From Microbacterium sp. H1-D42 (GTDB taxonomy: Bacteria > Actinomycetota > Actinomycetes > Actinomycetales > Microbacteriaceae), in assembly GCF_022637555.1 (NCBI RefSeq), contig NZ_CP093342.1:2914001-2978000 (forward strand): a stretch of DNA of 64,000 nucleotides, in the 5' to 3' direction. A model generated the notes under the pieces. It was given only the letters and a program-made list of their open reading frames with translations. It had not been told where the DNA came from and searched no databases. Position 1 is the stretch's first letter. Every line of letters begins with the position of its first letter. Shown here one piece after another: positions 28,980 to 37,631 of this stretch. The position numbers and the translations under genes are program-made.

Positions 28980-29030
28980 CATGAATCCTCCGTGACCTGT
29001 GGCTGACACACAACACGAAGGAAAGGAATC

Positions 29031-30200
29031 ATGGAGAGGCTCTCCGCACGGCTGCTGTCGTGGGCGTCCCTGATCGACGAGAAGACGCTCGATCAGGCGC
29101 ACACCACGGCCCGCATGCCGTTCATCCACCCGCACCTGGCACTGATGCCGGATGCGCACCTCGGCAAAGGGGCGACAGTCGGGTCGGTCATTCCGACGCT
29201 CGGCGCGATCATCCCTGCCGCCGTCGGCGTCGACATCGGATGCGGCATGATCGCCGTCCGCACGCAGTTCACGGCCGCGCAGTTCGAGAACCGCGACCTC
29301 GCTCCACTGCGTGAGGCGATCGAGCGCGCCATCCCGCTCTCGGCCGGGCACTACAACCGCAAGGTCGTGGCCACTGCCGAGCCGCGTGTGGCAGAGCTGG
29401 CCGAGCTTGCCGAGAAGAAGGGCTTCGACCCGGCGTCGTACGCGGGCAACTGGCAGCTGCAGCTCGGCACGCTCGGCTCGGGCAACCACTTCATCGAGGT
29501 GTCGCTGGATGAGCAGGATCGGGTGTGGCTGTTCCTGCACTCCGGCTCGCGGGGCGTGGGCAACAAGATCGCTCAGCACCACATCGGCGTCGCGCAGAAG
29601 CTCGCGAAGCAGTGGTGGATCGAGCTGCCCGACCCCGACCTGGCCTACCTGGTCGAGGGGACGCCGGAGTTCACGCGCTACATCCGCGAACTGCGGTGGG
29701 CCCAGCACTTCGCGCTGCTGAACCGGGAGGAGATGATGGACCGGGTCGTGCGCCAGGTGTCGGAGTTCGCCGGCACTGCGGTGGACGAGCAGGAGCGCAT
29801 CAACTGCCACCACAACTTCACCGAGTCGGAGAAGCACTTCAGCAAGCAGGTCTGGGTGTCGCGCAAGGGCGCGATCCATGCCGACGCCGGTCGGCCGGGG
29901 CTCATCCCCGGGTCGATGGGCACGGCGTCGTACGTCGTGGAGGGCCTCGGCAACCCTCTGTCGCTGAACTCGTCACCGCATGGCGCTGGTCGGGAGTACT
30001 CCCGGTCGGCGGCGCGGCGCACGTTCACCCACGCGCAGTTGCGCGAGGCGATGACCGGCATCGAGTTCCGTGACACGGATGCCTTCATCGACGAGATTCC
30101 GCAGGCGTACAAGCCGATCGATCAGGTGATGGCCGATGCCGCCGACCTGGTCACGATCCGCCACACGCTGCGGCAGATCGTCAACGTGAAGGGCGATTGA
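29031..30200 (+). CDS. rtcB: RtcB-family RNA ligase
   Basis: GTP-dependent ligase family that joins RNA 3'-phosphate or 2',3'-cyclic phosphate ends to 5'-OH ends. The 389 residues carry the metal and guanylylation residues in order: GVDIGCGMIAV (Asp, Cys), LGSGNHFIEV (His), FLHSGSRGVGNKI (His), NCHHNFTE (His) and SPHGAGREYSRSAA, whose His is the GMP-acceptor position. The length matches the shorter actinobacterial RtcB group. AAAGGA lies just upstream of the ATG. The gene follows a leader ORF and terminator, so expression may be conditional. No archease or RtcA gene is nearby. Confidence 0.93.
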   Translation: MERLSARLLSWASLIDEKTLDQAHTTARMPFIHPHLALMPDAHLGKGATVGSVIPTLGAIIPAAVGVDIGCGMIAVRTQFTAAQFENRDLAPLREAIERAIPLSAGHYNRKVVATAEPRVAELAELAEKKGFDPASYAGNWQLQLGTLGSGNHFIEVSLDEQDRVWLFLHSGSRGVGNKIAQHHIGVAQKLAKQWWIELPDPDLAYLVEGTPEFTRYIRELRWAQHFALLNREEMMDRVVRQVSEFAGTAVDEQERINCHHNFTESEKHFSKQVWVSRKGAIHADAGRPGLIPGSMGTASYVVEGLGNPLSLNSSPHGAGREYSRSAARRTFTHAQLREAMTGIEFRDTDAFIDEIPQAYKPIDQVMADAADLVTIRHTLRQIVNVKGD

Positions 30201-30216
30201 CCGGCCGCCCGCCTCT

Positions 30217-30279
30217 CGTTCCCGTATGAGTTTCTGTCGCCTGTGCTGCGTCCAAGCGACAAGAACTCATACGGGAACG
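30217..30279. repeat. Palindromic repeat element, copy 1
   Basis: Two 24-nt arms (30217-30240 and 30256-30279), complementary except at 2 positions, flank a 15-nt loop. The core ATGAGTTTCTGTCGC is shared with a second copy at 33258-33316. It sits between the convergent rtcB and MFS genes, where it could serve as a bidirectional terminator. The matching arm sequence and loop size show that it belongs to a dispersed family. Confidence 0.75.
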
Positions 30280-30292
30280 GGGAGCGGTGCGG

Positions 30293-31753
30293 TCAGACGA
30301 CGGCTGCGGGCTCGTCAGCGGGGCGGTCGGTGAAGGCCTGCTTGGGCACGAAGACGAGAAGCACGGCGGATGCCAGTGCCGTGACACCGCACACGACCCA
30401 GACCGTCATGTAGCCGGCGAGCGAACCCGCCGTGCCCTCGGCAGCTCCCGCCGCGGTCCCGGCGACGCCGTTCAGCAGTGCGATGCCGAAGATGCACGAG
30501 GCGATCGCGCCTCCGACCGTCTTCACCGAGTTGGTCAGGCCGGTCGCGACGCCGGTCTGCGTCGAGGGTGCGGCGGATGCTGCCGCAGCCGGCAGCGCCG
30601 CCACGAGCGCTCCGGAGCCGAGCCCCGCGAGCACCATGTTGGTCGTCACCTGCAGATAGCTGTCATGGAACGGCAGGAACAGCAGGAACCCGATCCCCAC
30701 GAGCACGGATGCCCCGATCAGGGTGAACCGCGGCGTGCTGAGCCGCGCAATCAACGGGAACAGCAGAGCACCCGTGATCATCGCGATCAGGTAGATGCCG
30801 ATGATCAGGGAGGTGGCGAAGCCCGTGGTGCCGAGTCCGTACCCGTACACGGCAGGATCGGTGCGGGCGAAGGTCGACAGCGGCGCCTGCGCGCCGAGCA
30901 CGCTGACGCCGAACAGGCCGGCCGTGAGGAACACCGGGCCGAGCGCCGGCGAGCGGAACATGCGCACGTCGATCAGCGGGTCGTCGTGCTTCAACTCCCA
31001 CAGCACGAACGGGATGATCAGCAGCAGCCCGAGCAGCACGACGCCCCATGACCAGACGCTGGTCAGCCCGCCGGGCAGGCGCAGCATGCTGAGACCACCG
31101 GTGAAGGCGATCAGCGCGAACGAGATGAGCACCAGGCCGACGGTGTCGAGCTTGCCGCCGGTCGTCTCGGGCGATTCCTTGACCCCGAACAGGATCACGA
31201 AGAAGCACACGATCACCAGCAGGGCGGGAATCAGCAGCACGATCGTCAGCGGCAGCACGTCGATGAGCGCGCCGCCGGCGAGGGCACCGAGAATCGCACC
31301 CGTCTCGAGCGCGGCGACGAGCATCCCGGCCGCGCGGGCCGTGATCACCGAGCGGCCCTCCATGGCGCGAGAGCGCGACCAGATCAGCGCGATCTCGAGA
31401 GGCAGCCAGACGACGTAGAAGCCCATCAGCGCCCAGCCGACCAGGAACACCGCGAACGAGTCGGTGAACGGGAGCACGAGCGCGGCCGCCGCGGTGAGGG
31501 CGGTCGAGATCAGCAGCATGCGCTTGTGCCCGATCATGTCGCCGAGCTTCGCGAACGCGGGCACGACCAGAGCCGAGAGCATGAGCTGCGTGCCTTCGAG
31601 CCAGTTCACATCGGCGTCGTGGATGCCGAGATGCCGGGCGATATCGGTGAGCATGGGCGTGTAATAGCCCTGCAGCACACCGCTGGTGAACTCGACGAAC
31701 GCGAGGAATCCGACGACGCTCGCAAGCGCGCCGAGAGTGACGGAGCGCGTCAT
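30293..31753 (-). CDS. MFS drug-exporter-like transporter (DHA2 type, 14 helices)
   Basis: A 486-aa major facilitator with about 14 hydrophobic segments. Motif A appears as AKLGDMIGHKRMLL in the first inter-helix loop, and helix 5 has a motif-C-like run AALETGAILGALAGGALIDVLP, both typical of drug/proton antiporters. The substrate is unknown. The start has GAAAGGGAGG upstream. It is transcribed alone, downstream of the M20 peptidase gene on the same strand. Confidence 0.9.
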   Translation of the reverse strand: MTRSVTLGALASVVGFLAFVEFTSGVLQGYYTPMLTDIARHLGIHDADVNWLEGTQLMLSALVVPAFAKLGDMIGHKRMLLISTALTAAAALVLPFTDSFAVFLVGWALMGFYVVWLPLEIALIWSRSRAMEGRSVITARAAGMLVAALETGAILGALAGGALIDVLPLTIVLLIPALLVIVCFFVILFGVKESPETTGGKLDTVGLVLISFALIAFTGGLSMLRLPGGLTSVWSWGVVLLGLLLIIPFVLWELKHDDPLIDVRMFRSPALGPVFLTAGLFGVSVLGAQAPLSTFARTDPAVYGYGLGTTGFATSLIIGIYLIAMITGALLFPLIARLSTPRFTLIGASVLVGIGFLLFLPFHDSYLQVTTNMVLAGLGSGALVAALPAAAASAAPSTQTGVATGLTNSVKTVGGAIASCIFGIALLNGVAGTAAGAAEGTAGSLAGYMTVWVVCGVTALASAVLLVFVPKQAFTDRPADEPAAVV

Positions 31754-31781
31754 CGCGCCTCCCTTTCAGTTACGGGTGGAA

Positions 31782-33134
31782 TCACACTAGCCGCTGCAGA
31801 AGCACGCGATGAAAGAGCTCGCCCCGCTCGAGAGCGGCGATCTCGACGTTCTCATCGACACCGTGGATCGCCGCGCGCTGGGCGTTCGACATCTCCAGCG
31901 GAGCGAAACGGTACACCGCAGGGGTGAATCGGTGGAAGTGCCGCGAGTCGGTGGCCGCCATCATCACATACGGCACGGCCGGGGCATCTGGATGGGAGAC
32001 CCCGAGCGCCTCGGCGATCAATGCGAACTGCGCGTTGTCGGTCGCCGACTCGGGCGAGGGCTCACTGCCCTCGAGCACCTCGATCGACACCAGCGGGTCG
32101 CCGATCCGGTCGCGCACGCGCAGGATCGTGGCATCCACCGTCTCGCCAAGCGCGATGCGCAGATTGACGGTGGCGGATGCCTGTGACGGGAGCACATTGG
32201 CGGCGGTGCCGCCGGACTGCATCGTCGGCGCGACGGTGGTGCGCACGAGTGCGGCCGGCTCACCGCCGAGGGCGGCGAACACCCGGGCGGTGAGGAAAGG
32301 CACGGCTCCCAGCACGCGCAGCAGATGCCGGGCTGGGCCCGGTGTCTGAGAGGACAGCTGGATCAGCATCCGAGAGATGGCGCGCGGTGCGCGGGCGGGG
32401 AACATGCCCGGTCCCAGCCGGTCGACCGCGCGCGCGATGCGGCGCACGGCGGTCAGGGTGGGCGGCGCCGAGGCGTGCCCGCCGTCGCCGCGAGCAGAGA
32501 GGCGGATACTGAGCACGCCCTTCTCGCCCACGCCGACCATCGCGGATCGGCCCGGCACGAACGGCAGCGGTGCGTCCACGACGGCGCCGCCCTCATCGAT
32601 GACGATCCACGGCGTGATGCCGCGCTCCTGGAACGACGCGCTGATGGCCTGGGCTGCGGCGCCGAAGGTCTCCTCGTTGCCGCCGAACGAGAGGTAGACG
32701 TCACGAGCCGGAGTGAAGCCGTCGGCGAGCAGATTCTCGACCGCTTCGAGGATGACGATCAGAGGACCCTTGTCGTCGAGGGTTCCGCGGCCATAGACGC
32801 GCCCGTCGGCGATGCGCCCCTCGAAGGGCGGGTAGGTCCAGGCATCCGATTCGTCTACCGGGACGACGTCGTAGTGGGCCATGAGAACGGCAGGGTCCGC
32901 GTTCGGCTGCGCGCCCTTCCAGTGGAACAGCAGACCGTAGTCGGTGTGCTTCTCGAGGGCGAGGTGCTCGTGCACGAGCGGGTACTGCTCGGCGATGAGG
33001 CGCTCGAAGGCGGCGAACGGCGCGTGTCCGCGCTGCTGCAGCTCTGCCGACACGGTCGGCAGCTGGATCATCTGCGAGAGTCGCTCGGCAATGCCGGGTC
33101 GTACGGTCGCTGAAGCATCGGTGCTTTCGGGCAT
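31782..33134 (-). CDS. M20-family zinc metallopeptidase
   Basis: A 450-aa di-zinc amidohydrolase of the M20/ArgE/CPS1 group. The metal and catalytic blocks are AVLMAHYDVVPVDE, then GRGTLDDKGPLI with the bridging Asp, and SFGGNEETFGAAAQA, where the usual catalytic E-E pair is present. A dimerisation domain starts near GDGGHASAPP. It probably cleaves dipeptides or N-acyl amino acids. The start at 33134 is set by AAGGA seven bases upstream. Confidence 0.9.
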   Translation of the reverse strand: MPESTDASATVRPGIAERLSQMIQLPTVSAELQQRGHAPFAAFERLIAEQYPLVHEHLALEKHTDYGLLFHWKGAQPNADPAVLMAHYDVVPVDESDAWTYPPFEGRIADGRVYGRGTLDDKGPLIVILEAVENLLADGFTPARDVYLSFGGNEETFGAAAQAISASFQERGITPWIVIDEGGAVVDAPLPFVPGRSAMVGVGEKGVLSIRLSARGDGGHASAPPTLTAVRRIARAVDRLGPGMFPARAPRAISRMLIQLSSQTPGPARHLLRVLGAVPFLTARVFAALGGEPAALVRTTVAPTMQSGGTAANVLPSQASATVNLRIALGETVDATILRVRDRIGDPLVSIEVLEGSEPSPESATDNAQFALIAEALGVSHPDAPAVPYVMMAATDSRHFHRFTPAVYRFAPLEMSNAQRAAIHGVDENVEIAALERGELFHRVLLQRLV

Positions 33135-33257
33135 CCGGTGATCCTTGCATGTCCGCGATCGATCATCGCGTCGTCCTGCGCCCACCGACAGGCCCGCGGC
33201 ACACACAGCCCCGCCCGATTGGCGATCTCACACAATCGACGCCGACCACCACAGCGG

Positions 33258-33316
33258 CTCCCGCATGAGTTTCTGTCGCTGAACCATCGATCAGGCGACA
33301 GAAACTCACACGGGAG
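33258..33316. repeat. Palindromic repeat element, copy 2
   Basis: Two 22-nt arms (33258-33279 and 33295-33316) with 2 mismatches and a 15-nt loop. The left arm matches the left arm of copy 1 at 19 of 20 core positions. It lies between the thrC 3' end and the peptidase start, both on the minus strand, so it could terminate thrC. The rest of 33135-33327 holds nothing else visible. Confidence 0.75.
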
Positions 33317-33327
33317 TGAGAGGCGGA

Positions 33328-34746
33328 TCAGCGGAGGGCGTGCTCCGTGACGAAGTCGCGGAGCACCTGCTCGTCGTCGGCCATCTCGGTGACGTGCTGC
33401 GGCGCGGCCATCATCTGCTGCAGCGCGGGTGAGAGCGGCAGCTCCACCCCGATCGCCTCCGTGATGGTCTCGGCGAACTTCTCGGGCTTGGCGGTCTCGA
33501 GCACGAGCATGGGCACATCCTGCTCGACGTACTCGCGTGCGACCTTGACGCCGTCGGCGGTGTGCGGGTCGATGATCTCGCCGGATTCCTCGTACACCGA
33601 ACGGATCGTTGCGAGTCGGTCGGCGTGCGTCGAGGTGTCGCTGACGATGCCGAACTCGCTCTCGAAACGCGGCTGCTCGGCCGAGAAGTCGAAGAAGCCG
33701 TCAGCATCCAACGACTTCCATGCGTCGACGACGCCGCTCGCGTCGCGCCCGACGAGATCGAAGATGAAGCGCTCGAGGTTCGATGCCTTCGAGATGTCCA
33801 TCGACGGGCTCGACGTCGCGTGCGTGTCGGCGGCCGAGCGAGGGCGGTAGATGCCCGTGCGGAAGAACTCGTCGAGCACGTTGTTCTCGTTCGCGGCGAG
33901 CACGAGGCGGCGGATCGGCACGCCCATGCCCTTGGCGAAGAAGCCAGAGAGGATGTTGCCGAAGTTGCCAGACGGCACCGTGAACGACACCTCGAACTCG
34001 GAGCGATGCTCGGGCTCGACGCCATCCGTCACGCGCATCCAGGCCCAGAAGTAATAGACGACCTGAGCCGCGATGCGCCCGAGGTTGATCGAGTTCACCG
34101 CACCGAGGTTCTGCGCGCGCTTGAAGTCGAGGTCGCCGGCGAGCTGCTTGACGAGGTGCTGGCAGTCGTCGAACACTCCCTCGACGGCGATGTTGTGCAC
34201 GTTCGCGTCGTCGAGCGAGTACATCTGCGCGCGCTGGAACGGGCTCATCCGGCCCTGCGGCGACAGCATGAACACCGACACGCGGTCCTTGCCGCGCAGC
34301 GCGTGCTCGGCAGCGGATCCGGTGTCGCCCGAGGTCGCGCCGACGATGTTCAGCACGCGGTCCTTCTTCTCGAGCACGTACTCCAGCGCCTGCCCGAGGA
34401 ACTGCATCGCCATGTCCTTGAAGGCCAGCGTCGGGCCCTCCGACAGACCGACCAGCGTGATTCCGCCGCCGATCGAGCGCAGCGGTACGACGGCATCGGG
34501 GAAGTCCGCGTACGCGGCATCCGTCATCCGAGCCAGGTCCTCGCGCGGGATGTCGGTGGCGAACAGCCCCAGCACCTCTGCGGCCAGCTGCGGGTAGGTG
34601 AGCGCGCGCCAGCGCTCGAGGGTCTCCGCATCCACCTGCGGCAGCTGCTCTGGTATCGCCAGCCCGCCGTCGGGCGCGAGCCCTTCGAGCAGCGTCTCGC
34701 TGAAGGGCTGCGGCGTCATGCCGCCGCGAGTGGAGATGTACAGCAC
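33328..34746 (-). CDS. thrC: Threonine synthase
   Basis: PLP enzyme converting O-phosphohomoserine to threonine. The 472-aa length and the N-terminal MLYISTRGGMTPQPFSETLLEGLAPDGGL are those of the longer, class II type synthase. The PLP lysine is in GPTLAFKDMAMQFLG; GATSGDTGSAAEHAL and TVPSGNFGNILSGFFA bind cofactor phosphate and substrate. It starts at GTG 34746 with GAGGAG five bases upstream. It stands alone, away from hom and thrB. Confidence 0.95.
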   Translation of the reverse strand: MLYISTRGGMTPQPFSETLLEGLAPDGGLAIPEQLPQVDAETLERWRALTYPQLAAEVLGLFATDIPREDLARMTDAAYADFPDAVVPLRSIGGGITLVGLSEGPTLAFKDMAMQFLGQALEYVLEKKDRVLNIVGATSGDTGSAAEHALRGKDRVSVFMLSPQGRMSPFQRAQMYSLDDANVHNIAVEGVFDDCQHLVKQLAGDLDFKRAQNLGAVNSINLGRIAAQVVYYFWAWMRVTDGVEPEHRSEFEVSFTVPSGNFGNILSGFFAKGMGVPIRRLVLAANENNVLDEFFRTGIYRPRSAADTHATSSPSMDISKASNLERFIFDLVGRDASGVVDAWKSLDADGFFDFSAEQPRFESEFGIVSDTSTHADRLATIRSVYEESGEIIDPHTADGVKVAREYVEQDVPMLVLETAKPEKFAETITEAIGVELPLSPALQQMMAAPQHVTEMADDEQVLRDFVTEHALR

Positions 34747-34810
34747 GGATGCTCCTCAGGTCGGGCTTCCATTGTCGCAGGGTCGTCCGGATGCCGGAGC
34801 CGGATGACGC

Positions 34811-34837
34811 TGTCACACTTCCGCGCTGCCGAACGAC
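34811..34837 (+). promoter_or_regulatory. Candidate ECF41 sigma-factor promoter
   Basis: TGTCACA (34811-34817), exactly 16 bases, then CGAC (34834-34837). From memory, the published ECF41 target consensus is TGTCACA-N16-CGTC, so this is a match at 10 of 11 positions. It lies 40 bp upstream of the carboxymuconolactone-decarboxylase gene and 0.5 kb from an ECF41-type sigma gene, which is the expected target layout. Confidence 0.65.
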
Positions 34838-34878
34838 AGATATGTGACGGCATCATCGGATGCCATGGAAGGAACACC

Positions 34879-35337
34879 ATGACCAGAATCGACATGTCCC
34901 GCACGAACCGTCTCGGCTACGCCGCAGTGATCGGGATGGAGGCGTATTCGAGCAAGGCCGTCGAGAAGCGGCTGTACGAGCTGATCAAGCTGCGGGCCTC
35001 GATCCTGAACGGCTGCGGATTCTGCGTCGACATGCACGCGACCGATGGCGCCAAACGCGGCATCCCGCAGCGGACCCTGCACGCGGTGGGAGCGTGGCAG
35101 CACGCCAAGAACCTGTTCGAGCCGAAGGAGCTGGCGGCTCTCGCGCTCACTGATGCGATCACCAAGCTCGGTCCCGACACGGTCACGGATGAGATCTGGG
35201 ATGCAGCCGCGCAGCATTTCGACGAGGGCGAGCTCGGCGCCATCGTGATGGCGATCTGCACGATCAACGTCTGGAACCGGATCGCCATCTCGACGCAGAT
35301 GGCGCCGCCGGTCGATGCGAAGCACCCCATCGTCTGA
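34879..35337 (+). CDS. Carboxymuconolactone decarboxylase / AhpD-like protein
   Basis: A 152-aa AhpD-fold protein with the CxxC pair in SILNGCGFCVDMHATDGAKRG, including the His two residues after the second Cys as in peroxidase-active AhpD proteins. It may therefore act in thiol-dependent peroxide reduction rather than aromatic degradation. GAAGGA lies five bases before the ATG. It is followed 39 bp later by an ECF41 sigma factor; this pairing is characteristic of ECF41, which is linked to carboxymuconolactone decarboxylases, oxidoreductases or epimerases. Confidence 0.88.
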   Translation: MTRIDMSRTNRLGYAAVIGMEAYSSKAVEKRLYELIKLRASILNGCGFCVDMHATDGAKRGIPQRTLHAVGAWQHAKNLFEPKELAALALTDAITKLGPDTVTDEIWDAAAQHFDEGELGAIVMAICTINVWNRIAISTQMAPPVDAKHPIV

Positions 35338-35376
35338 TCCGGCATCCGCAGTCCGGCGGGCAGTAGCGTGAAGTCC

Positions 35377-36276
35377 ATGACCACCGTCACGCCCGCCGTC
35401 CGCGCCTGGCGATCCGAGCACGACCGGCTGGTCGGCATCGCGTACCGGATGCTCGGCGACTTCGGCCACGCCGAAGACGTCGTCTCGGAGGTCGCGCTCG
35501 AGGCTGTCAAAGCCGAGCGGGCAGATGCCGGCGCCGTGCGCTCCTGGCCGGCGTGGCTGACCACGACGTGCGTTCGCCGGGCGATCGACCGGGTGCGTTC
35601 ACTGGCATCGGTGCGCGAGGAGTACGTCGGGCACTGGCTGCCTGAGCCGGTCGCGACCGAGCGACTGCCGGAGGATGCCGTCGTCGATCGCGAGATGCTG
35701 TCACTGGCGCTGCTGCATCTCGCCGAGCAGCTGACCCCGGAGGCGCGCGCAGCCGTGGTGCTGCATCGGGCCTACGAGATGACCGCAGTGGAGATCGGCG
35801 AGATCGTGCAGAAGTCCCCTGCGGCGGTGCGGCAGCTGATCTCACGCGGCGAGCGCCGCCTTCGGCTCGACGGCGATTCGGCGTCGCCGCAGCCGGCGGA
35901 TGCGAAGGCGCTCGCGGCGCTGGTGGGCGCTGTGCAGGGCGGCGATCTCTCGATCGTGCTCGGGCTTCTCACCGATGATGCGATCCTGTGGAGTGACGGC
36001 GGTGGGGTGGTGGCAGCCGCCCGCAATCCGATCTTCGGAGCCGAGAAGATCGGGCGCTTCTACGTCGGGGTCCTGCAGAAGGCGACCGCGTACGATCCGC
36101 TTCATCCGTTCGTGCTCACGCCGATCGCGATCAATGGCGAGCTGGGCCTCGCCCTGGCTCATTCCGGCCGCACCGACGTGCTGACTCTCGAATTCGACGG
36201 GGCGGGAAGGGTCTGCGGCATCCGCCAGGTCTGCAATCCGCACAAGCTGACGCGCGCATTCGAGGCGGCAGGCTGA
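35377..36276 (+). CDS. sigJ: ECF41-type sigma factor with SnoaL-like C-terminal domain (SigJ-like)
   Basis: About 300 aa. Region 2 is AWRSEHDRLVGIAYRMLGDFGHAEDVVSEV. Region 4 is AEQLTPEARAAVVLHRAYEMTAVEIGEIV followed by SPAAVRQLISRGERRL. The C-terminal NTF2/SnoaL-like extension carries ILWSDGGGVV and ends VCNPHKL. These are the DGGG and NPDKL-type motifs known to regulate ECF41 factors in place of an anti-sigma. The ATG at 35377 lies eight bases after TAGCGT (35364-35369), so it is probably leaderless; a GTG at 35368 is the alternative. Confidence 0.92.
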   Translation: MTTVTPAVRAWRSEHDRLVGIAYRMLGDFGHAEDVVSEVALEAVKAERADAGAVRSWPAWLTTTCVRRAIDRVRSLASVREEYVGHWLPEPVATERLPEDAVVDREMLSLALLHLAEQLTPEARAAVVLHRAYEMTAVEIGEIVQKSPAAVRQLISRGERRLRLDGDSASPQPADAKALAALVGAVQGGDLSIVLGLLTDDAILWSDGGGVVAAARNPIFGAEKIGRFYVGVLQKATAYDPLHPFVLTPIAINGELGLALAHSGRTDVLTLEFDGAGRVCGIRQVCNPHKLTRAFEAAG

Positions 36277-36279
36277 CGC

Positions 36280-37029
36280 TCAGTCGAGAAGGTGCCGCAG
36301 GTAGCGGTCGGGGTCCCCGAGGAACGAGCGCCAGTGGCGGACGAGTTCGAGGTCTTCCCATTCGGCCTCGCGCAGGCCCCACTCGCCGACCTCGAGGATC
36401 TTCGCTCCAGGCAGCGATGCCAGCACCGGGGAGTGCGTCGCGCAGAGCACCTGGCCGCCCTCGTCGGAGATGCGGCGCAGCACCGAGATGAGCGCCAACG
36501 TCGAGTTGAACGACAGCGCCGCCTCGGGCTCATCGAGGCAGTAGAAGCCCGGCTCGTCGAAGCGCGAGTCGAGCAGCGCGAGGAACGACTCGCCGTGGCT
36601 CATCTCATGGAACGGCACGTCTCCTCGCGGCGACGGGTTCTGCTCGAGGTACGTGTAGAAGGAGTGCATCGTCTCGGCCCGAAGGAAGAATCCCCAGGAG
36701 TTCGAGCCGACGCCGCGCCGGATGCGCAGCCACTCCGACAGCGGAGACTCCGTCGGTCGGGTGCTGTGCATCGCCTGCCGCGAACCGCCCTCAGGCGAGA
36801 GTCCGTACGCGAGGGCGATGCCCTCGACGATCGTCGACTTGCCGCTGCCGTTCTCACCGACCAGGAATGTCACGCCCGGCGGGAGTTCGAGCCCGTCCTG
36901 CAGCAGCTGTGCGACGGCGGGGATGCTCGTCGGCCACCGTTCGCCCGGCTCCGGCGCATCATCGTGCGGGTGCACAGAGACCACCGGGTGCTGTCGCAGC
37001 ATCCGCCCCGATTCCCAGAACTCCACCAT
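36280..37029 (-). CDS. Single-domain AAA/ABC-type ATPase (AAA15/21-like)
   Basis: A 249-aa soluble ATPase of the stand-alone ABC/AAA_21 type. It has Walker A FLVGENGSGKSTIVEGIALAYGL, a signature-like HEMSHGESFLALLDSR, Walker B FYCLDEPEAALSF and switch ATHSPVLASLPGAKIL. There are no membrane segments or partner gene. Related proteins occur alone or in phage-defence gene pairs, but no partner nuclease is adjacent here. The function is unassigned. It is convergent with sigJ. Confidence 0.8.
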   Translation of the reverse strand: MVEFWESGRMLRQHPVVSVHPHDDAPEPGERWPTSIPAVAQLLQDGLELPPGVTFLVGENGSGKSTIVEGIALAYGLSPEGGSRQAMHSTRPTESPLSEWLRIRRGVGSNSWGFFLRAETMHSFYTYLEQNPSPRGDVPFHEMSHGESFLALLDSRFDEPGFYCLDEPEAALSFNSTLALISVLRRISDEGGQVLCATHSPVLASLPGAKILEVGEWGLREAEWEDLELVRHWRSFLGDPDRYLRHLLD

Positions 37030-37049
37030 GATCGATCGTCGCCTGTCGC

Positions 37050-37538
37050 TCAGAACAACGCGGTCGGCAGGGCCCCTTCATGCTCGAGCAGCCACCGCTT
37101 CGTGACCAGCCCCTCACCTTCGGCGCCGCCCGAGTAGCCGCCGAGGCCATCGCTGGCTACGACCCGGTGACACGGCACGATCAGCGGAACAGGATTGGCT
37201 CCCATGATCGAACCGATGCCTCGGGCCGGCACCGTCGTTCCGCTGCGCGCAGCCAGTTCACCATAGGTGACGGTCTCACCGTTGCCGACGGTCTCGTACA
37301 GCGCCATCAGCACCGCCCTGGTGGCATCGGTCTGCACGCCCAGGTCGAACGGCACGTCGAAGGTCTGCAGATCACCGACGAAGTAGTCGGCCAATTGGGC
37401 GAGAGCGCGGCGCACGACAGCATCCGATTCATCAGTCGCGAACGCACCCCTCGGCCATGACACACGCGTCACCGCGGTGCCATCGCTCTCGACGGCGACG
37501 ACGCCGACCGGCGTCTCGATCGCACCGCGGAATCCCAT
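37050..37538 (-). CDS. Methylated-DNA-[protein]-cysteine S-methyltransferase (Ogt-like)
   Basis: Suicide repair protein of 162 aa that transfers O6-alkyl groups from guanine to its own Cys. The acceptor motif is LIVPCHRVVASDGLGGYSGG and the DNA-binding HTH region is VTYGELAARSGTTVPARGIGSIMGANP. The start at 37538 gives MGFRGAIETPVGVVAVES, a standard N-terminus. A separate AlkA-like glycosylase is encoded at 20688. Confidence 0.93.
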   Translation of the reverse strand: MGFRGAIETPVGVVAVESDGTAVTRVSWPRGAFATDESDAVVRRALAQLADYFVGDLQTFDVPFDLGVQTDATRAVLMALYETVGNGETVTYGELAARSGTTVPARGIGSIMGANPVPLIVPCHRVVASDGLGGYSGGAEGEGLVTKRWLLEHEGALPTALF

Positions 37539-37631
37539 AGGGCGAAGATACCCGTCGCGACCGACATCCTCGCACCCCGACCTCGCCACGCTGAAGTGTG
37601 ATCGGATGGATGCGACCCGAAGGAGCCACGA

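Noticed and set aside
33562-34878. Possible N-terminal extension of the CMD/AhpD-like protein
   Set aside because: It is antisense to thrC and ignores the GAAGGA-positioned ATG at 34879.
36280-37029. Stand-alone ATPase as part of a phage-defence pair
   Set aside because: No adjacent nuclease or effector gene; neighbours are a sigma factor and an alkyltransferase, so the defence label has no support.
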